Assembly (NCBI GenBank): GCA_003415625.1
Contig: PYIU01000005.1
Span: 873,001 to 937,000 of the forward strand
Direction: 5' to 3'
Length of the DNA stretch: 64,000 bases
Origin: Aquanectria penicillioides
Lineage: Eukaryota; Ascomycota; Sordariomycetes; Hypocreales; Nectriaceae
Shown: piece by piece, positions 1 to 11,732 of the stretch
Position numbering within the stretch: position 1 is the stretch's first letter
Layout: each line of letters opens with the position of its first letter
The notes under the pieces: model-generated
The model's input: the letters and a program-made list of their open reading frames with translations, nothing else
Databases searched by the model: none
What the model was told of the DNA's origin: nothing
Made by a program: the position numbers and the translations under genes

Positions 1-404
1 GGGGGCGACGAGGGCTTATAAGGAGGTAAATGAGGCAGAACCGCTTGAGTCAACAGAAAAGTGCCTCGTGCATTCAAATGATATGTGTCATCCCACGTCT
101 GGATCGAAGTAGACCATGTAGGGGAGTGAGGGACAACAGCTGCATTGTTCACTAGAATATCGATAACGCCGAACCTAGCGACGGCCACTTCAACGAGATG
201 CGCTGGGCCATCAGTGGTGGCCAGATCCGCGCACACCGCGATCCATGGTGTGTTGAGCTTCTTTCCAACTTCTTTGCACTCGGGCTCTAAATGCGGAAAT
301 GGGTAGTTCAGCACAATATTTGCTCCACGAGCCGAAAGCTCAACTGCGATTGCGGCCCCAATGCCCGCAGAGGAGCCCGAGATTATCGCAGTCTTGCCAT
401 TCAT
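1..404 (-). CDS. short-chain dehydrogenase/reductase (3' end outside window)
   Basis: This is an NAD(P)-dependent short-chain dehydrogenase/reductase, which would oxidise an alcohol or reduce a ketone in the cytosol. The protein starts MNGKTAIISGSSAGIGAA, the Rossmann TGxxxGxG fingerprint with Ser for Thr at residues 9-16. The NNAA motif (NNAG equivalent) sits near residue 88 and a conserved Asn lies in NARGTFLLTQ. About 134 residues are visible without an intron; the YxxxK catalytic pair lies beyond the window. The ATG at 404 is the only one in frame upstream of the nucleotide-binding motif, although the frame stays open further upstream without an ATG. The gene is divergent from the P450 and shares a 578-bp promoter region with it, which suggests joint control. 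The exact substrate is unknown. Confidence 0.88.
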   Translation of the reverse strand, partial: MNGKTAIISGSSAGIGAAIAVELSARGANIVLNYPFPHLEPECKEVGKKLNTPWIAVCADLATTDGPAHLVEVAVARFGVIDILVNNAAVVPHSPTWSTSIQTWDDTYHLNARGTFLLTQAVLPHLPPYKPSSP

Positions 405-982
405 TGCCGCTGACAATTTGGGAAGAAGAGCCTTGGAAAATAAGGTTGGAGTATATGATTCCTCAATTTTGGTTGCGGCGATGGATGAGAGTTGCAATAG
501 AAACACAACACTGGGATGATGCACGTCGCTCAGCTGCCAGTTGTTAGAGGTGCATGCGCGAGGGTGAGATACAAGCAGCCAGCGATGCGGTGTTTGGACA
601 CCTGAATTAACCTGCTATCTCGGCCTTGCAACTTCCGCCAAGTGAAGTCTGGATCATCAGTGTCCCGGCACGGCCGCGTGATGTCGTTCACTTCCACCCG
701 GCCCGGGGTTCCGTATCCGGAACTCCGGTTTCCGCTAATTGACTAATGAGGATTGCACTAAACATCAGCCACTCTGACCCCCCAGAGCTGAGGGCCTACA
801 ACTTTGACCAGTCTTTAAGGTGTTTGCAGAATGGGAAAATGATGTTCCTTTCGGGACTTTGAACGGCTAATCTTCTTAATTACCTTATGGTGTCTTTATC
901 ATTTTACATCTTGGCAAAGTTCACAATACTAGAGGCCTGGCCACCATCAGTTATTCGCTGCCTTGATTTGCCTGACACAAAG
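405..982. promoter_or_regulatory. divergent promoter region, SDR / P450
   Basis: Intergenic region between two divergent genes. It is GC-rich around 665-735, where several CCGG/CGG words cluster, including one exact TCCGGTTTCC at 724-733. CGG triplets are the half-sites bound by Zn2Cys6 regulators, and one is encoded in this cluster. No further gene is seen. Confidence 0.5.
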
Positions 983-2917
983 ATGGTCTTGCTTAACCTC
1001 AAGGCTTTCAACCCATATGTCCTGAAATGGGCCAGCGAGCTGCGCAGGTTGGATGCTGAGTTTCCTGCAGCCTCCATCGTTGTTTCAATCACCATGGTGG
1101 TTGTTGCGACGTCATTGGCTCGATGGTTCTGCCGTAGCAAGCTCAAAGTAAAGATATTACTCGCCGATGAAATTCGAAGTTCAAGAGCCCGTGCTCTTGA
1201 ATACTGTTATCGCCCGCGTGAACTCATGCTCAAGGGTTATAATAAGGTATTTGGCAGACTCATTCGTCGGCGAAACAAGGGTATTGATGGTGTTCAGTAT
1301 CCAGATGAGGTATATGGGATGGACACGCGAGATGGTAAGTGGCGGGCTGTTCAGCGAATGCGGACTTGGGATTAACAGTTGCTGGTATTCCTGCAGGTGT
1401 TAAAGTGGTCATTCCTACGAGATTTCTCGATGATTTGAAAAGTCATCCCCATCTCAGCTTCAAGTCTTCAATAGACAATGTAGGTGAACTTTACCCTGGC
1501 AACGACTAAGTGGAACACTGAGAAAATGCAGGACATGCAAATTGAATATACCTATTTCGGAGGTCCTCCAGAGTTCGTTATCCATGCCATTAAAGCCGGC
1601 TTGACGGCATCGCTTCGTAAGTACTTGGAGAAATTTGGTGACGATATAACTTATCGCTTACAACTCACAGCCGCATTTACCCCAATATTGAACCAAATGG
1701 CGAAGGATAACATGCCGAGAATTGTTGGTGAATACAAAGGTGATTTCTTCAGCACTGGAATGTTTTATCATGGTTGACTAACTGATCCTGTTACCTTGTA
1801 GAATGGACAAGCGTGGCGATCCACGACAAGATTCTGAAGCTTGTCGGAACTAACAATGCTCGTGTTTTCCTTGGTACAACCGCATCAACCGACCATGAAT
1901 GGGTAGAGGCATCGACTGGCTATGTCTTGTCAGTTTTTGACACAATTAGGGCACTGAAAGAATGGCCCCCGTGGATGCGACCATTTGTGTACCGTTTCCT
2001 TCCCGATCGAGCCGCTATCAATGGACAATGGGTCAAGGGCCGAAAGAGAGTCCAGAAGTGCATGGAAGAGAGGATGATGAATGGCGCGAATATCGACAAC
2101 CCTGCCACTATGCTGGATTATTTAAGCTCCGGAAAGAATTCCCACATGGCTGATGATCTCGAAAAGCAAGTGCTGTATCAGATGACGCTTGTTGCTGTTG
2201 GCACTGTCACCACATTTGCTTCCTCAGTCCAAGCAATCTACGACCTGGTGATGCACCCCGAATACATCGACATTCTTCGAGAAGAGGTTGATTCAGTGCC
2301 TGTTGACGAAAGGGGCATGTTTACCAAGGAAGCGATTCCAGCCATGCAGAAGCTTGACAGTTTCATCAAAGAGAGCCAACGGCTAGCTGCGGCTGACTTG
2401 AGTGAGCCTGAACGCATCACTGATCCTGTGGATGATGACTGACGCTGCAAAAGGCACTTTCCAACGGGCCGCGACGGCAGATATGACTTTACCAGATGGG
2501 ACTTTCATCCCCAAGGGGACCAAAATCGAAGCAAACACCTACTCAATTCATCTTGATGAGACACACTATAAAAATGCCTCGACTTTTGATGGGCTTCGAT
2601 TTTATCGACAGAGACAGAATCCTGGGCATGAGAATAAGCATCTATATGTGAGTGTTGGGAAGAATGACTTGTCATTTGGGTATGGACGACATGCTTGCCC
2701 CGGGAGATACTTGGGTCACCTTAACATAAAATTGGTTCTCGCCGAGATGTTACGAAAATATGACTTCAAAGCAGCTAGCTCCTTGCCGCCAAAAAGTCAA
2801 GCATTTGAGGCTCTCGTAAGTGCAACTATGATCTGTCAAGGTCGCAGTTACTAATCAATGAAACAGGTATCTCCAGATACTGAGTATGAAATCTTGATGA
2901 AGAATAGAGATATGTAA
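983..2917 (+). CDS. cytochrome P450 monooxygenase (8 exons, 516 aa)
   Basis: Membrane-anchored fungal P450 that would hydroxylate or otherwise oxidise a lipophilic substrate at the ER. Exons: 983-1246, 1298-1334, 1397-1479, 1532-1616, 1671-1739, 1802-2401, 2454-2815, 2867-2917; they close in frame to 516 residues. A hydrophobic anchor lies near residues 22-45. The K-helix ExxR is ESQR near residue 369. The heme loop FGYGRHACPG is complete, with the cysteine ligand near residue 461. The I-helix segment reads VAVGTVTTFASS, without the usual acid-alcohol pair, as is also seen in some fungal P450s. Introns are 51-62 nt. The first, at 1247-1297, is a multiple of three and stop-free, so it is the least certain. 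The ATG at 983 is preferred to looser upstream starts because it directly precedes the anchor. Family resembles CYP68-type enzymes; the substrate is unknown. Confidence 0.9.
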
Positions 2918-3802
2918 GGTTGGATGAATCGATGGTTGGGGAGAGACGTCACCCTGGCCCTGAAATAATAGCATGATAGAGACATGTTGAGATTTGAGCT
3001 TGAGGCGAATCTTTGCGTAGAAACATACAGCTGTATTCTTGAAATTCTAGAAATATCATCATTGGAAATGATTGCTTGCTACCATTATTCATCATTACCG
3101 TGACATGCATGATTTTCACGATGAAACTTGTTCTTTTCTGAAATTTGACACGAACTGGTGTAATTCATTGCCCACTCTTTCTCTCATTTAAGGTCTTGGC
3201 TTCGTCAACTCTACGTGGTGCGAAGGAAAGTCACAGAACCTCCTGTTAGTCATACCTCTACGATAGAGCTCCCCCTCCCTTTTTATTTTGGACAAAAGAA
3301 AACCGCGATTACAATCCTGAATACGTTCAGCTGGCATCCTACTTCACCTCTCCGATTAAAACCTCGGACTAGCGTTTAATGGAGCCCGGATCCCGGGGTC
3401 CGGTTTCCTATCTAGCACATGGGTGATGCCGGTAGCTGCAATAAACTCTGCTAATTTGCATTGCAGATTGCAGAGAAAGCTAGGAAACCGGCATTCCGAA
3501 CCATTAAGTTGGATCACGGAAATTCTGAAGCCTATTATCCGTAACATGCATGAGGCAAACAAGGTCGCCTGACATGACGGTGCTGAGGAAGCCAGGGTGA
3601 AGTGGGCCAGGAACCCCCAGGAGTCAAGCTCTACGCTCAGTAAAAAAGACGAAAACAATGGCGTTTAACTGAGTCTGGCTCCCGCAGAGGCAGACATGGT
3701 AATTTGTCAAGGACATATCTAAGAACATTGATCAATACATTAATCTCCTCGCTACAAACACATCGATTCAGAAGTACATTCACTGTCGCCTGAAATAGCA
3801 AG
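2918..3802. other. intergenic, P450 to BVMO
   Basis: No gene is recognised. The stretch holds the P450 3' end and the promoter of the flavin monooxygenase. The most structured part is 3380-3500, where CCGG-containing words cluster, including the inverted pair listed separately. Confidence 0.5.
3399..3491. promoter_or_regulatory. inverted pair of CCGGTTTCC elements upstream of BVMO
   Basis: TCCGGTTTCCTATCTA is on the + strand at 3399-3414. TAGGAAACCGG at 3481-3491 carries CCGGTTTCCTA on the opposite strand. The two face each other about 70 bp apart and about 310 bp upstream of the monooxygenase start. The longer word recurs almost unchanged at 16538. They are candidate sites for the cluster regulator; the link is inferred. 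Confidence 0.45.
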
Positions 3803-5643
3803 ATGGACACAGACTATACGATCGTTAAGCGCATATTCTGCGTTATTGTGGGTGCTGGTATGTGCGGCATATCACTTGGCGATAAATTGCTGGAATCCGG
3901 CACTTTGAGGCGAGAAGAGTTTGTCATTATTGACAAGAACAATGACTTCGGAGGTGTTTGGGAAACAAACCGGTATCCAGGCGCTGCCTGCGATATTCCA
4001 AGCCATGCCTACGTGATGAAGACATACCTCAACTCTGGTACGTTTCTAGTCAAGCAAGTTCTAATTCAATTACACAGTTGGTTGACATCCCCAAGACTGG
4101 TCGCGCAAATTCGCCGATGGCAAAGAGATTCAACAGTACTATGCACGCTTTGCGAACCGGCGATGTCTTCAGCATAACACGTTTTTTAATACGTATGTGC
4201 ATGAAGCTCGATGGAATGAGAAGACCCTCCTTTGGGAAGTTCTGGTGGAAGATCGAAAAACCGGTCAAAGAACGAAGTGGATCGCTAATGTTGTATTTGA
4301 CAACGGCGGTGGATTTCACCGTCCAAAGTACGCAAACATTCCTGGCAGTGAGAATTTCAGAGGCGAGCAGTGGCATACCGCTGAATGGCCCTCGGATGCA
4401 GACCTGAAAGGAAAACGCGTTGCAGTGATTGGGACTGGACCTAGTGCAGCCCAAGTTGCCCCCAACATCCAACCCATCGTCAAGCAACTCTACATGTTTC
4501 AGCGAAGCTGTGGACATGTTCTTCCACGGAATAACCATGAAATTCCGAACTGGAAAAGGACTCTTTTCAGATGGATGTATCCAATCCTTTGGATCTATCA
4601 CGTATCCTGGTTTATTTTTGTGAGTTGATTGTGAGTAACTGATTGCGATGAAGCTAACTACCCTTCGAATAGTTTGACCGAACAAGATTCATGTGGATGA
4701 GCGGTACTGATGAAAACAAGGCGATGCATAAAGCATGCATTGACTTCCTCGAAAGAGAGGTTAAGAACCCAGATGTCAAAGAAAAGCTGCGTCCTTCAAA
4801 CGAGTTTGGCTGCAAGCGTGTGTTGTTCCTTGATGATTGGTACTCTATGTACAATGAATCAAATGTTGAACTGGTGACTGAGAAGCCTGTGAGGATCACA
4901 GAAAAAGGCATTGTGTCAAAGCCGCCGCGCGAACTCTCAGCCAAGGAACGTGCCAAGCAGCCTACAGGACCCTATCAAGTAAAAGCCAAAGGCGATGATA
5001 AAACTGGGGAGGTTGAACGCGAAATCGATGTTCTTATATGGGGTACTGGATTCGACATGAATGACTCTGGTGGTCACTTTCAGATTTATGGAGTGGATGG
5101 GAAGAATCTCTCGAAAACTTGGAACGACTATCCTGAGACATATTGGAGTAAGGACATTATGACTGGTAAATGCATGGTACGCTGCTAACTGGGAGAACCT
5201 AGGTGTGGCCGTCACCGATTTTCCCAACCTTTTCCTTACTTTGGGGCCAAACTCAACAAACTACTGGTCGAATATCACCACTGTTGTTGAGATCCAGGTG
5301 AATTATCACAGCAAGCTTCTTCGCCGCATCAAGAGTGAAATCAAGAATGGCCCTTATGCTTTATATCCCGACGCCCAAGTTCAGACCCATTTCAACGATT
5401 GGCTAAGGGAAAATCGCGGTACCCCTTCTTTCCTGTCTGAACAATGCGCTACATATCACAAGGTGAGTACACCAACCCTAGCAATGCAATGGAGCGGTAG
5501 CAGTTAACTTATAGTCCCAGACTCCTGCGGGAGCCACACCGATGTACAATCACTACCGCCTCTGGAACTATTACTGGAATATGCTTGGACCACGCTGGAA
5601 AGATTTTGTTCAAATCAGGGGCTCGCCAAAAGTTGCAGTGTAG
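3803..5643 (+). CDS. Baeyer-Villiger-type flavin monooxygenase (5 exons, 544 aa)
   Basis: FAD- and NADPH-dependent monooxygenase that would insert oxygen next to a ketone to give an ester or lactone. Exons: 3803-4037, 4096-4619, 4673-5165, 5203-5462, 5521-5643. The FAD-binding GAGMCG is at residues 17-22. The family fingerprint FxGxxxHxxxW is complete as FRGEQWHTAEW (166-176), and the second Rossmann motif GTGPSA follows at 191. NRYPGAACDIPSHAY near residue 50 is also typical of the class. The intron at 5166-5202 is only 37 nt but keeps the frame through GVAVTDFPNLF. The gene lies between a P450 and two esterases: ketone formation, oxygen insertion and ester hydrolysis would be a logical sequence. 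The family call is firm; the substrate is unknown. Confidence 0.93.
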
Positions 5644-6122
5644 ATGAAATGAGTTCTCCTCCCCTCGATAGAGTGACCATAGGACCCGTCTTTTTCTCAT
5701 CCGGCATCAGATACTAGTTAAAGGGCACAGAATAGTGCAGCATAGATTGAAATTTACATATGAGAAGTTTGCATTAGCAAGGTTTCATTGTGGACTGGAA
5801 GACTCTGCCACACGTCGCCCACATTTCGCGAATCAAGAGAATTCAGATGCAGATCGCCACTACGAAAACTCTAATATTTCAAAATGAATCATTTTTATTC
5901 TTGTAGGATAACTTGTAAGGAGGTAAGAATGATTTTTCTTCTTCAAAACACCAGCATGCCTTACTTTGTGGACACGCACATATATGGTCTTCCTCCGACC
6001 ACACGTCATGGGAGGAAATAATGTTCAGATCCAACAAACTGAAACCACTAATGACTAAACTGGGAAATAAAATGGAACCAAGAAACTTCTAATCATTAGG
6101 AAACAATTTTAAGTTACATAAC
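5644..6122. other. convergent intergenic region
   Basis: AT-rich 3' flanks of the monooxygenase (+) and the carboxylesterase (-). No open frame or repeat of note is seen. Confidence 0.5.
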
Positions 6123-7967
6123 TTATAAGCTAAGAAAGCCTTGCGCGATTTCTAACAGCGTGTCAAGCCCTCCCACTTCATCGGCAAGTTGGAAGATCCC
6201 AGAATTTCGTCCAGTTTCCTTCTGGTTCCACTCGACAACATGACTTGAGATGTTTTCTTCACTAGGGCCATATACTGTTACCAATGAATTTTCCTGCTTG
6301 AACTCGGGCAAATGTCCTTTTCCCCACGTGAAACTGACAACATTTTCTGCCAACGTCCGCGCTACCGTCCAATTTTGCCGAGTGTATGATTGGTTATAAT
6401 TGCCCCAAAGATAGGCAATATCTAGCAAATGGTTTGCTTTACCATTGTAAGGCCCATCCCAGGGATTACGCTCATTGAAATGGCCAATGAAGACAGTCCC
6501 TGGCCAAGCTTGAGCGAGCTTGATCGCTGGGGCATAGAAAGCAATATCTGAGATGAATTGAGTGATAGACTCAAGAGTCTCTGAATCTTTGGTACCATTC
6601 TTGATGTTATAGAAGCTCAGTAACTTTTCGGCGTTTTCACCCTGGACCTTTTCATGAACGAAGGCGATAAAAGCATCCGAAATGCCTTGATCACGGAAAT
6701 TCAAGTTGACAAGGGCAAATATTGTACCCTGAATTATCAGTATATCCTGTCAAGAACATTAATTCAAAGACTATACGTACATCGTATTGACTATCTATCA
6801 ACAACACTCTCTCACACCAAGTAAGTCCAGGAGTACACAAAGCGGCCGGATCGGTGATTTGAGAAAATGAGGCTTCAATTGGAACAAGTGTACCATCGAG
6901 GGTAGGGCCTAGAGATGCCATTTCTTTTGAGACATGGGCAACTAGCTTCTCTTGTGGCATTGTGAGCAGCGATTTTATTCTTTCTGATGGTGCGAGATCA
7001 CTCAAGCCCAATGTTTGGATGACGGCATGATATGTCTTCTCCGCAGTATCTCTTCTCACTGGCTTCATCATTAAAAATGAACCACCCAAGAGAATGGCCT
7101 GATGAAACAGCTTCTCGTTGGAATGCATCAAGAAATTTACAGATGCTTTGGATTGCACATTAGGATTTGAAATAATGTCTGAATGATCGCGAATACAAAC
7201 TCACCTGCCCCAGCGCTTTGACCAGCGACAGTGATCAATGCAGGATTGCCACCAAAACCAGCAATATACCGTTTGATCCATGTTAATGCAGCCCGCTGGT
7301 CAAGAAGACCGCGGTTGGCTTTGTAGCCTGCGCTAATTAGTTCGTTGGACGTAAGAAAGCCTGCGATTCCGAGGCGATAACTGTTACAATGTTAGTAGCG
7401 CTCAAGGCATTGACCTCATGGGGCTTACTTGAAGTTGACTGCAATCAAGGGCTGTTGCATGATGGCTGATAGCTCGATGACCTTGCTTTGATCATAATGT
7501 GGGTACGATGACGACCCGAAAGTGAACCCGCCACCGTGGATATAAACCATGACAGGTAGATTCTCACCACCATCAATTGGAACTGTGACATTTAGATTTA
7601 AGCCATGGATGTCAGACATGGTTGGAACGTCAAATTCTGGAATTGCCTTCTGAATGAAACTCATCTCCATCTTGGCCGATTCTGCAGGAATCAACACCGG
7701 CGGGCTTCATTTGTTAGTTTGCAATATACAATTACTTATATTGAACTTAATTGTTATACGATGGCGCGGTACATACCCATGTCTTGTGGCATCGATTTTC
7801 TCGGCGCCGGAGTATGCTGTCACGCAAGGTTCTGCGAGCCGATCCTCTAGTGTCGCATACTGAATCCCCAAGTATTGAATCACGCCTTTGCCATATTTGC
7901 CCTGCAGTTGGCCAATAGCAGGATGGCGCAACGGGTTAGGCCAGCCGGATGGTATATGTGTAGTCAT
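6123..7967 (-). CDS. type-B carboxylesterase/lipase (5 exons, 537 aa)
   Basis: Serine hydrolase of the COesterase family that would cleave carboxylic esters. Exons on the minus strand: 7967-7777, 7704-7429, 7380-7205, 7145-6781, 6728-6123. The oxyanion-hole motif YIHGGGF and the nucleophile elbow GQSAG are both present. The expected catalytic His lies in the late segment GKANHLLDIAYLWGN. The start MTTHIPSGWPNPL lacks an obvious signal peptide, so an intracellular enzyme is likely. Introns of 48-72 nt have good GT/AG signals. It is divergent from the HSL-type esterase at 8416, and two unrelated ester hydrolases side by side next to a Baeyer-Villiger enzyme suggest work on its ester product (inference). 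Exact substrate not known. Confidence 0.9.
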
Positions 7968-8415
7968 TGTCAAACAAGACTTAAAGATGACCAACAAAAG
8001 AGAGTGAGTGGAAGATGAACACAGGTTTCAAGCAAGTAATGGGAGCGCCTCGTTGTCGAGCTAGAAAAACCCCATAAACCACTCTGTAAAGACATTCCAA
8101 AACAATTCCACGATTTCAGGTCGAGCCTTGCATATAATTACCAGATGAATGACAAGATTTGGTGAATGATTAAGGACCAGCTGATGCGATACTTGGTTCC
8201 GGAGCCCGGCAGTCCGGGAGTCCGGGCGGATTCCGTAGACGGTCATCCCCACCTTCATGTTCTTGCCTGGCCTGTACTAGTGGATAAAGAAAAACAAGAG
8301 GAATGATAAACGAGAAAAAAACATCTTGTTGAAAAAGACCAAATTTTGGTCATTTATTTATTTCATTCTTCTTAAGGAGAAGAATTACTCTCTATTCTAC
8401 TGAAGCATCGCTATT
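7968..8415. promoter_or_regulatory. bidirectional promoter with CCGG cluster
   Basis: Shared upstream region of the two divergent esterase genes. Between 8197 and 8235 there are several CCGG/CCCGG words in 40 bp, with TCCGGGAGTCCGGGCGGATT as the core. This is the densest CGG cluster in the window. An exact TCCGGYTTCC is not present, so its link to that motif is looser. Confidence 0.42.
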
Positions 8416-9627
8416 ATGGTTGCGGATATTGCAAACCCAGCCACATGGCGAGAATGGGGCCAAATTGACAAGGAGCTGGAACAAGTGAGTCCACTGATTT
8501 CTTGGTAGCTCCAATATCCAACTCAGTATTGATCTTGGCTTCACATCACATTGTATCATGTTGATGTCAATTTGTGCTAACCGAATCGCAGTTGATGGAA
8601 AATGACACCAACCCAGCATTTAAAAAGACACCTGATGTGAACTCTGTAGTGTCCACCCGCGATATCTGGTACCCCAGATATAAGACCGTGGCAGAAAAAG
8701 CGCTGTCCGCCGCTAATGGCGCTATAACTAGTAAAGAAATACTTATTCCACGTCGAGACGGTGGAACTCAGCGAGCATTGCTATATCGGCCCGAGGACAC
8801 CGGAAATACACATCGCGCTCTGCTTGTTCTAATCCATGGTGGCGGGTTCTGCTATGGCTGCCCAGAAATGGAGGGTCCGACTTGTGTTAAAGCGGCACAA
8901 ACTTATGGCTGTGTTGCTCTAAGCTTGAGTTACAGACTGGCACCAGAGCATAAGTTCCCGACAGCATCCGATGACTGCTGGGATGCATTGAAGTGGGTAA
9001 GTGGTGGATTTCGAAACTAAATAATCGATTTGGAATTCAAACGATATTGATGAGTTTCAGATATACCAGAACCTCGAAAATCTTGGAGTGGATGCTTCTA
9101 AAGGATTTCTGCTAGGAGGAACCTCGGCGGGCGGCAATATCGCCATAGTCCTTTCTCATCTGGCAAGAGATGAAGGGCTTGATCCACCGCTAACGGGAGT
9201 TTATCTTAACGTTCCTCTTGTATTAGCCCCAGAAGCTGTCCCGGACAAATACCTTCCACTATATAACAGTCGGGAGCAAAATTCGGTTGCTCCTGTGCTC
9301 AACAAGGCCTTCATGGACATGTATACAGAAGCCTATGCACCGGATCTTGAGTCATACATATGGAGTCCTATCAATTGGCCAGGAGCTGAAAAGAGTCATG
9401 CGGGCCTACCGCGAACGTATTTCCAGCTTTGTGGCTTGGACGTACTCCGGGATGAGGGATTGATCTATGAGCGTACCTTGAGGGAGGAATGCGACATTGA
9501 GACCAAAGTCGATATGTATCCTGGACTTCCTCACATGTTTGTTCCAAATTACCCTACTCATTCCTCTAGCCAGAAGTACCCACAGGACACGTTGGCTGGG
9601 CTTGGATGGCTTTTTCAGGAGGTATGA
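8416..9627 (+). CDS. alpha/beta-hydrolase fold-3 (HSL family) esterase (3 exons, 346 aa)
   Basis: Esterase of the hormone-sensitive-lipase family. Exons: 8416-8484, 8592-8996, 9061-9627. Oxyanion-hole HGGG is at residues 105-108 and the nucleophile elbow is GTSAG with Ser near 180. The usual acid is in GLDVLRDEGL and the His in LPHMFVP near the C-terminus, so the triad is complete. The length is normal for fungal members. Intron 1 is 107 nt, longer than its neighbours. The first 23 residues come from a small exon starting MVADIANPATWREWG. No signal peptide is visible, so it is probably cytosolic. It may act on the lactone or ester produced by the neighbouring monooxygenase (inference). Confidence 0.92.
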
Positions 9628-10156
9628 GGGGATGAAGAATATGAATACCATAGAAACCTGTTCTTCATAAATTGGCAAGAGCCTCCTTCTTCATGTATAT
9701 TTTCTCGTAGTGAAATAAGAAACACATTCTTTTAAATTGCAAGAAGAAAATGACATAGACACTTTTATCCACCATGGAAGTAGTTGTGGGGGCATGGGCA
9801 CTACGTACTACGCAGGCCTCCCATCTGAATCAAATCCTAGTACCTAATATCCAGACAGCCGGTTCAGTAGACAATCAAGGCCGATATCGCATACCCCACT
9901 GACCTTGCTATCGATTTTAGTGTGCTGCGGCCTTCGGATACTCGGAGGGGGACATTAACTCCACCAGGCGGAAAATGGGGTCCATGTGCCTAGCGAGCCG
10001 GAAGCCGGGGGCAGATGTCCAGAGTTCACTTCTGATACTGAGAGCTGTAAGCTTAAGGAAAGCCCAACTCTATATGATGAGAGTAGAACTCGTGGAAAAG
10101 CTCCTCGATTCAACTGAATAACCCGACAAGCAACTCAGAAGATTTATTCGACCAAA
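9628..10156. other. intergenic, esterase to MDR reductase
   Basis: 3' flank of the esterase and promoter of the reductase. CGG-rich words occur at 9927-10010. GGAAGCCGG at 10000-10008 is the reverse complement of CCGGCTTCC, the C variant of the recurrent cluster element. No gene is seen. Confidence 0.42.
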
Positions 10157-11324
10157 ATGGTTCAAAATAAAGCACTCGTTTTCGCCCAGGTGCCGGATGG
10201 CATTCCAGTAGCTGGGAAACACCTTGTTATCCAGAAAAATGAAATTGATATTTCATGTCCCCCATCTCCGGGCGGCTTTATCGGCCATGTTCTTCATGCC
10301 TCTTTCGATCCCTATTTGCGTCACCGCATGGTGAGACCAGAAGAAGCGAGAGATGGCTTTGAACCACTCTCTATTGGGAGTGTTATTCCAAATGGCATTA
10401 TCGTTCGTGTGATGCGCTCAGACAATAAGCAGTTTCAGGCTGATGATGTTGTCGTTGGTATGGGCCCGATTCAGGAGTATGTGTCCCTGGGCCCAGAGGA
10501 GGCAGCTCAATTCCTTCCAATCCAGAATCCACTCAAGTTAGATTGGAAACTCTTCCTTGGTCCTTTGGGAATGCCCGGCTTAACAGCGTACTCGGCTCTT
10601 TATGAGATCGGACAACCAAAGAAGGGGGAGACCATCTTTATCTCCGCTGCTAGTGGTGCGGTCGGTCAGATTGTCGGACAATTGGCCATTCGCGAGGGCC
10701 TCACCGTTATTGGAAGTGTAGGAAACAATGAGAAGCTTCGTTTATTGACCGAAGACTTCAAGTTTCACGGAGGTTTCAACTACCGAGATGGAGAAATACT
10801 CGCACAACTACAGAGACTCGCACCGAATGGCATCGATAGTGAGTGAATCTATAAGTGTTCAAATGTGATACTGAGGAGTGCTGATTAAAGCACAGTATAT
10901 TATGACAACGTTGGCGGCGAGCAGCTTGAGGCTGCGATAAGCTGTCTCAAAGATTGGGGTAGGATTAGTAAGTCTATTACTCGGACATCTTTCATTCCCA
11001 AACCCATCTTGCTGATAAATGTCCTCAGTCGCCTGCGGATACGCCTCTCAGTATAGCATACCCCCAAGCAAGCAATATGGGATCCGAAACACAAGTATGA
11101 TTATTGGAAAGAGACTCACTTGGAGGGGATTGAGCGTATTTGACGAGCACATGGGCGGGGCCTATCGAACCAAGCACCAGGAAGCAGTGAGTAAATGGAT
11201 TGCGGAGGGCAGCTTCAGGCCAATTCTGAGCGAGACTTATGGGATTGACAACGCCGCCGAGGGCTTGGTAGAATTGTTAGAGGGGAAGAATATTGGAAAG
11301 GCGCTTGTGAATATCCAAGAATAA
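10157..11324 (+). CDS. zinc-independent MDR-family NADP-dependent (ene-)reductase (3 exons, 349 aa)
   Basis: Medium-chain dehydrogenase/reductase of the leukotriene-B4-dehydrogenase / alkenal reductase type. Such enzymes reduce the C=C bond of enones with NADPH and need no zinc. Exons: 10157-10838, 10896-10967, 11029-11324. The N-terminal GroES-like half leads to the Rossmann motif AASGAVGQIVGQLA, followed by YYDNVGGEQ, typical of this subfamily. Both introns (57 and 61 nt) fall near the Rossmann half and keep the frame. Length is normal. In this cluster it could saturate an enone before or after the Baeyer-Villiger step; that role is inferred. Confidence 0.93.
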
Positions 11325-11732
11325 GGCAGTTAACCCCAAGGCACAAAATTGCTATTGACTCCCGCGAACTGGAATCTGTTGATTCTGTTAGTAACCCCCT
11401 GACCAACTTATGTTCATATCAGGTGCTTTCCCGGACTTTTTCTGTCAATTGAAACATGATGGAGTTTACGTATCGCGGGTATGTATGTTAGATTTCTTGT
11501 GTCTGTGTAGAACATCATTGTCTCAGACGATGTGTTATTTGCCCTTTTGACAAATTTTGCCCAGCCCGATATTGGAAAAGCGTATTTAAATCAGAAATCC
11601 AACTATGGTGTTACACCCCATCAAGCTATTTTACCTAGCAACCAGACACCAGGAGAGGAAAAGAAACTGGATGTATCCTTCGTGAATGGAGAAAGTGATT
11701 TGCCGTCGAGTTTCTGCCGATCTGGAGGATAA
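11325..11732. other. convergent intergenic region
   Basis: Tail-to-tail spacer between the reductase (+) and the regulator (-). No coding signal is supported. Confidence 0.5.

Noticed and set aside
887..982. Upstream start for the P450 adding 32 residues
   Set aside because: The frame is open from an ATG at 887, but the added segment lies before a normal N-terminus and anchor; 983 gives the usual family layout.
4050..4685. 211-codon minus-strand frame inside the monooxygenase
   Set aside because: Antisense shadow of a well-supported BVMO exon; no motif of its own.
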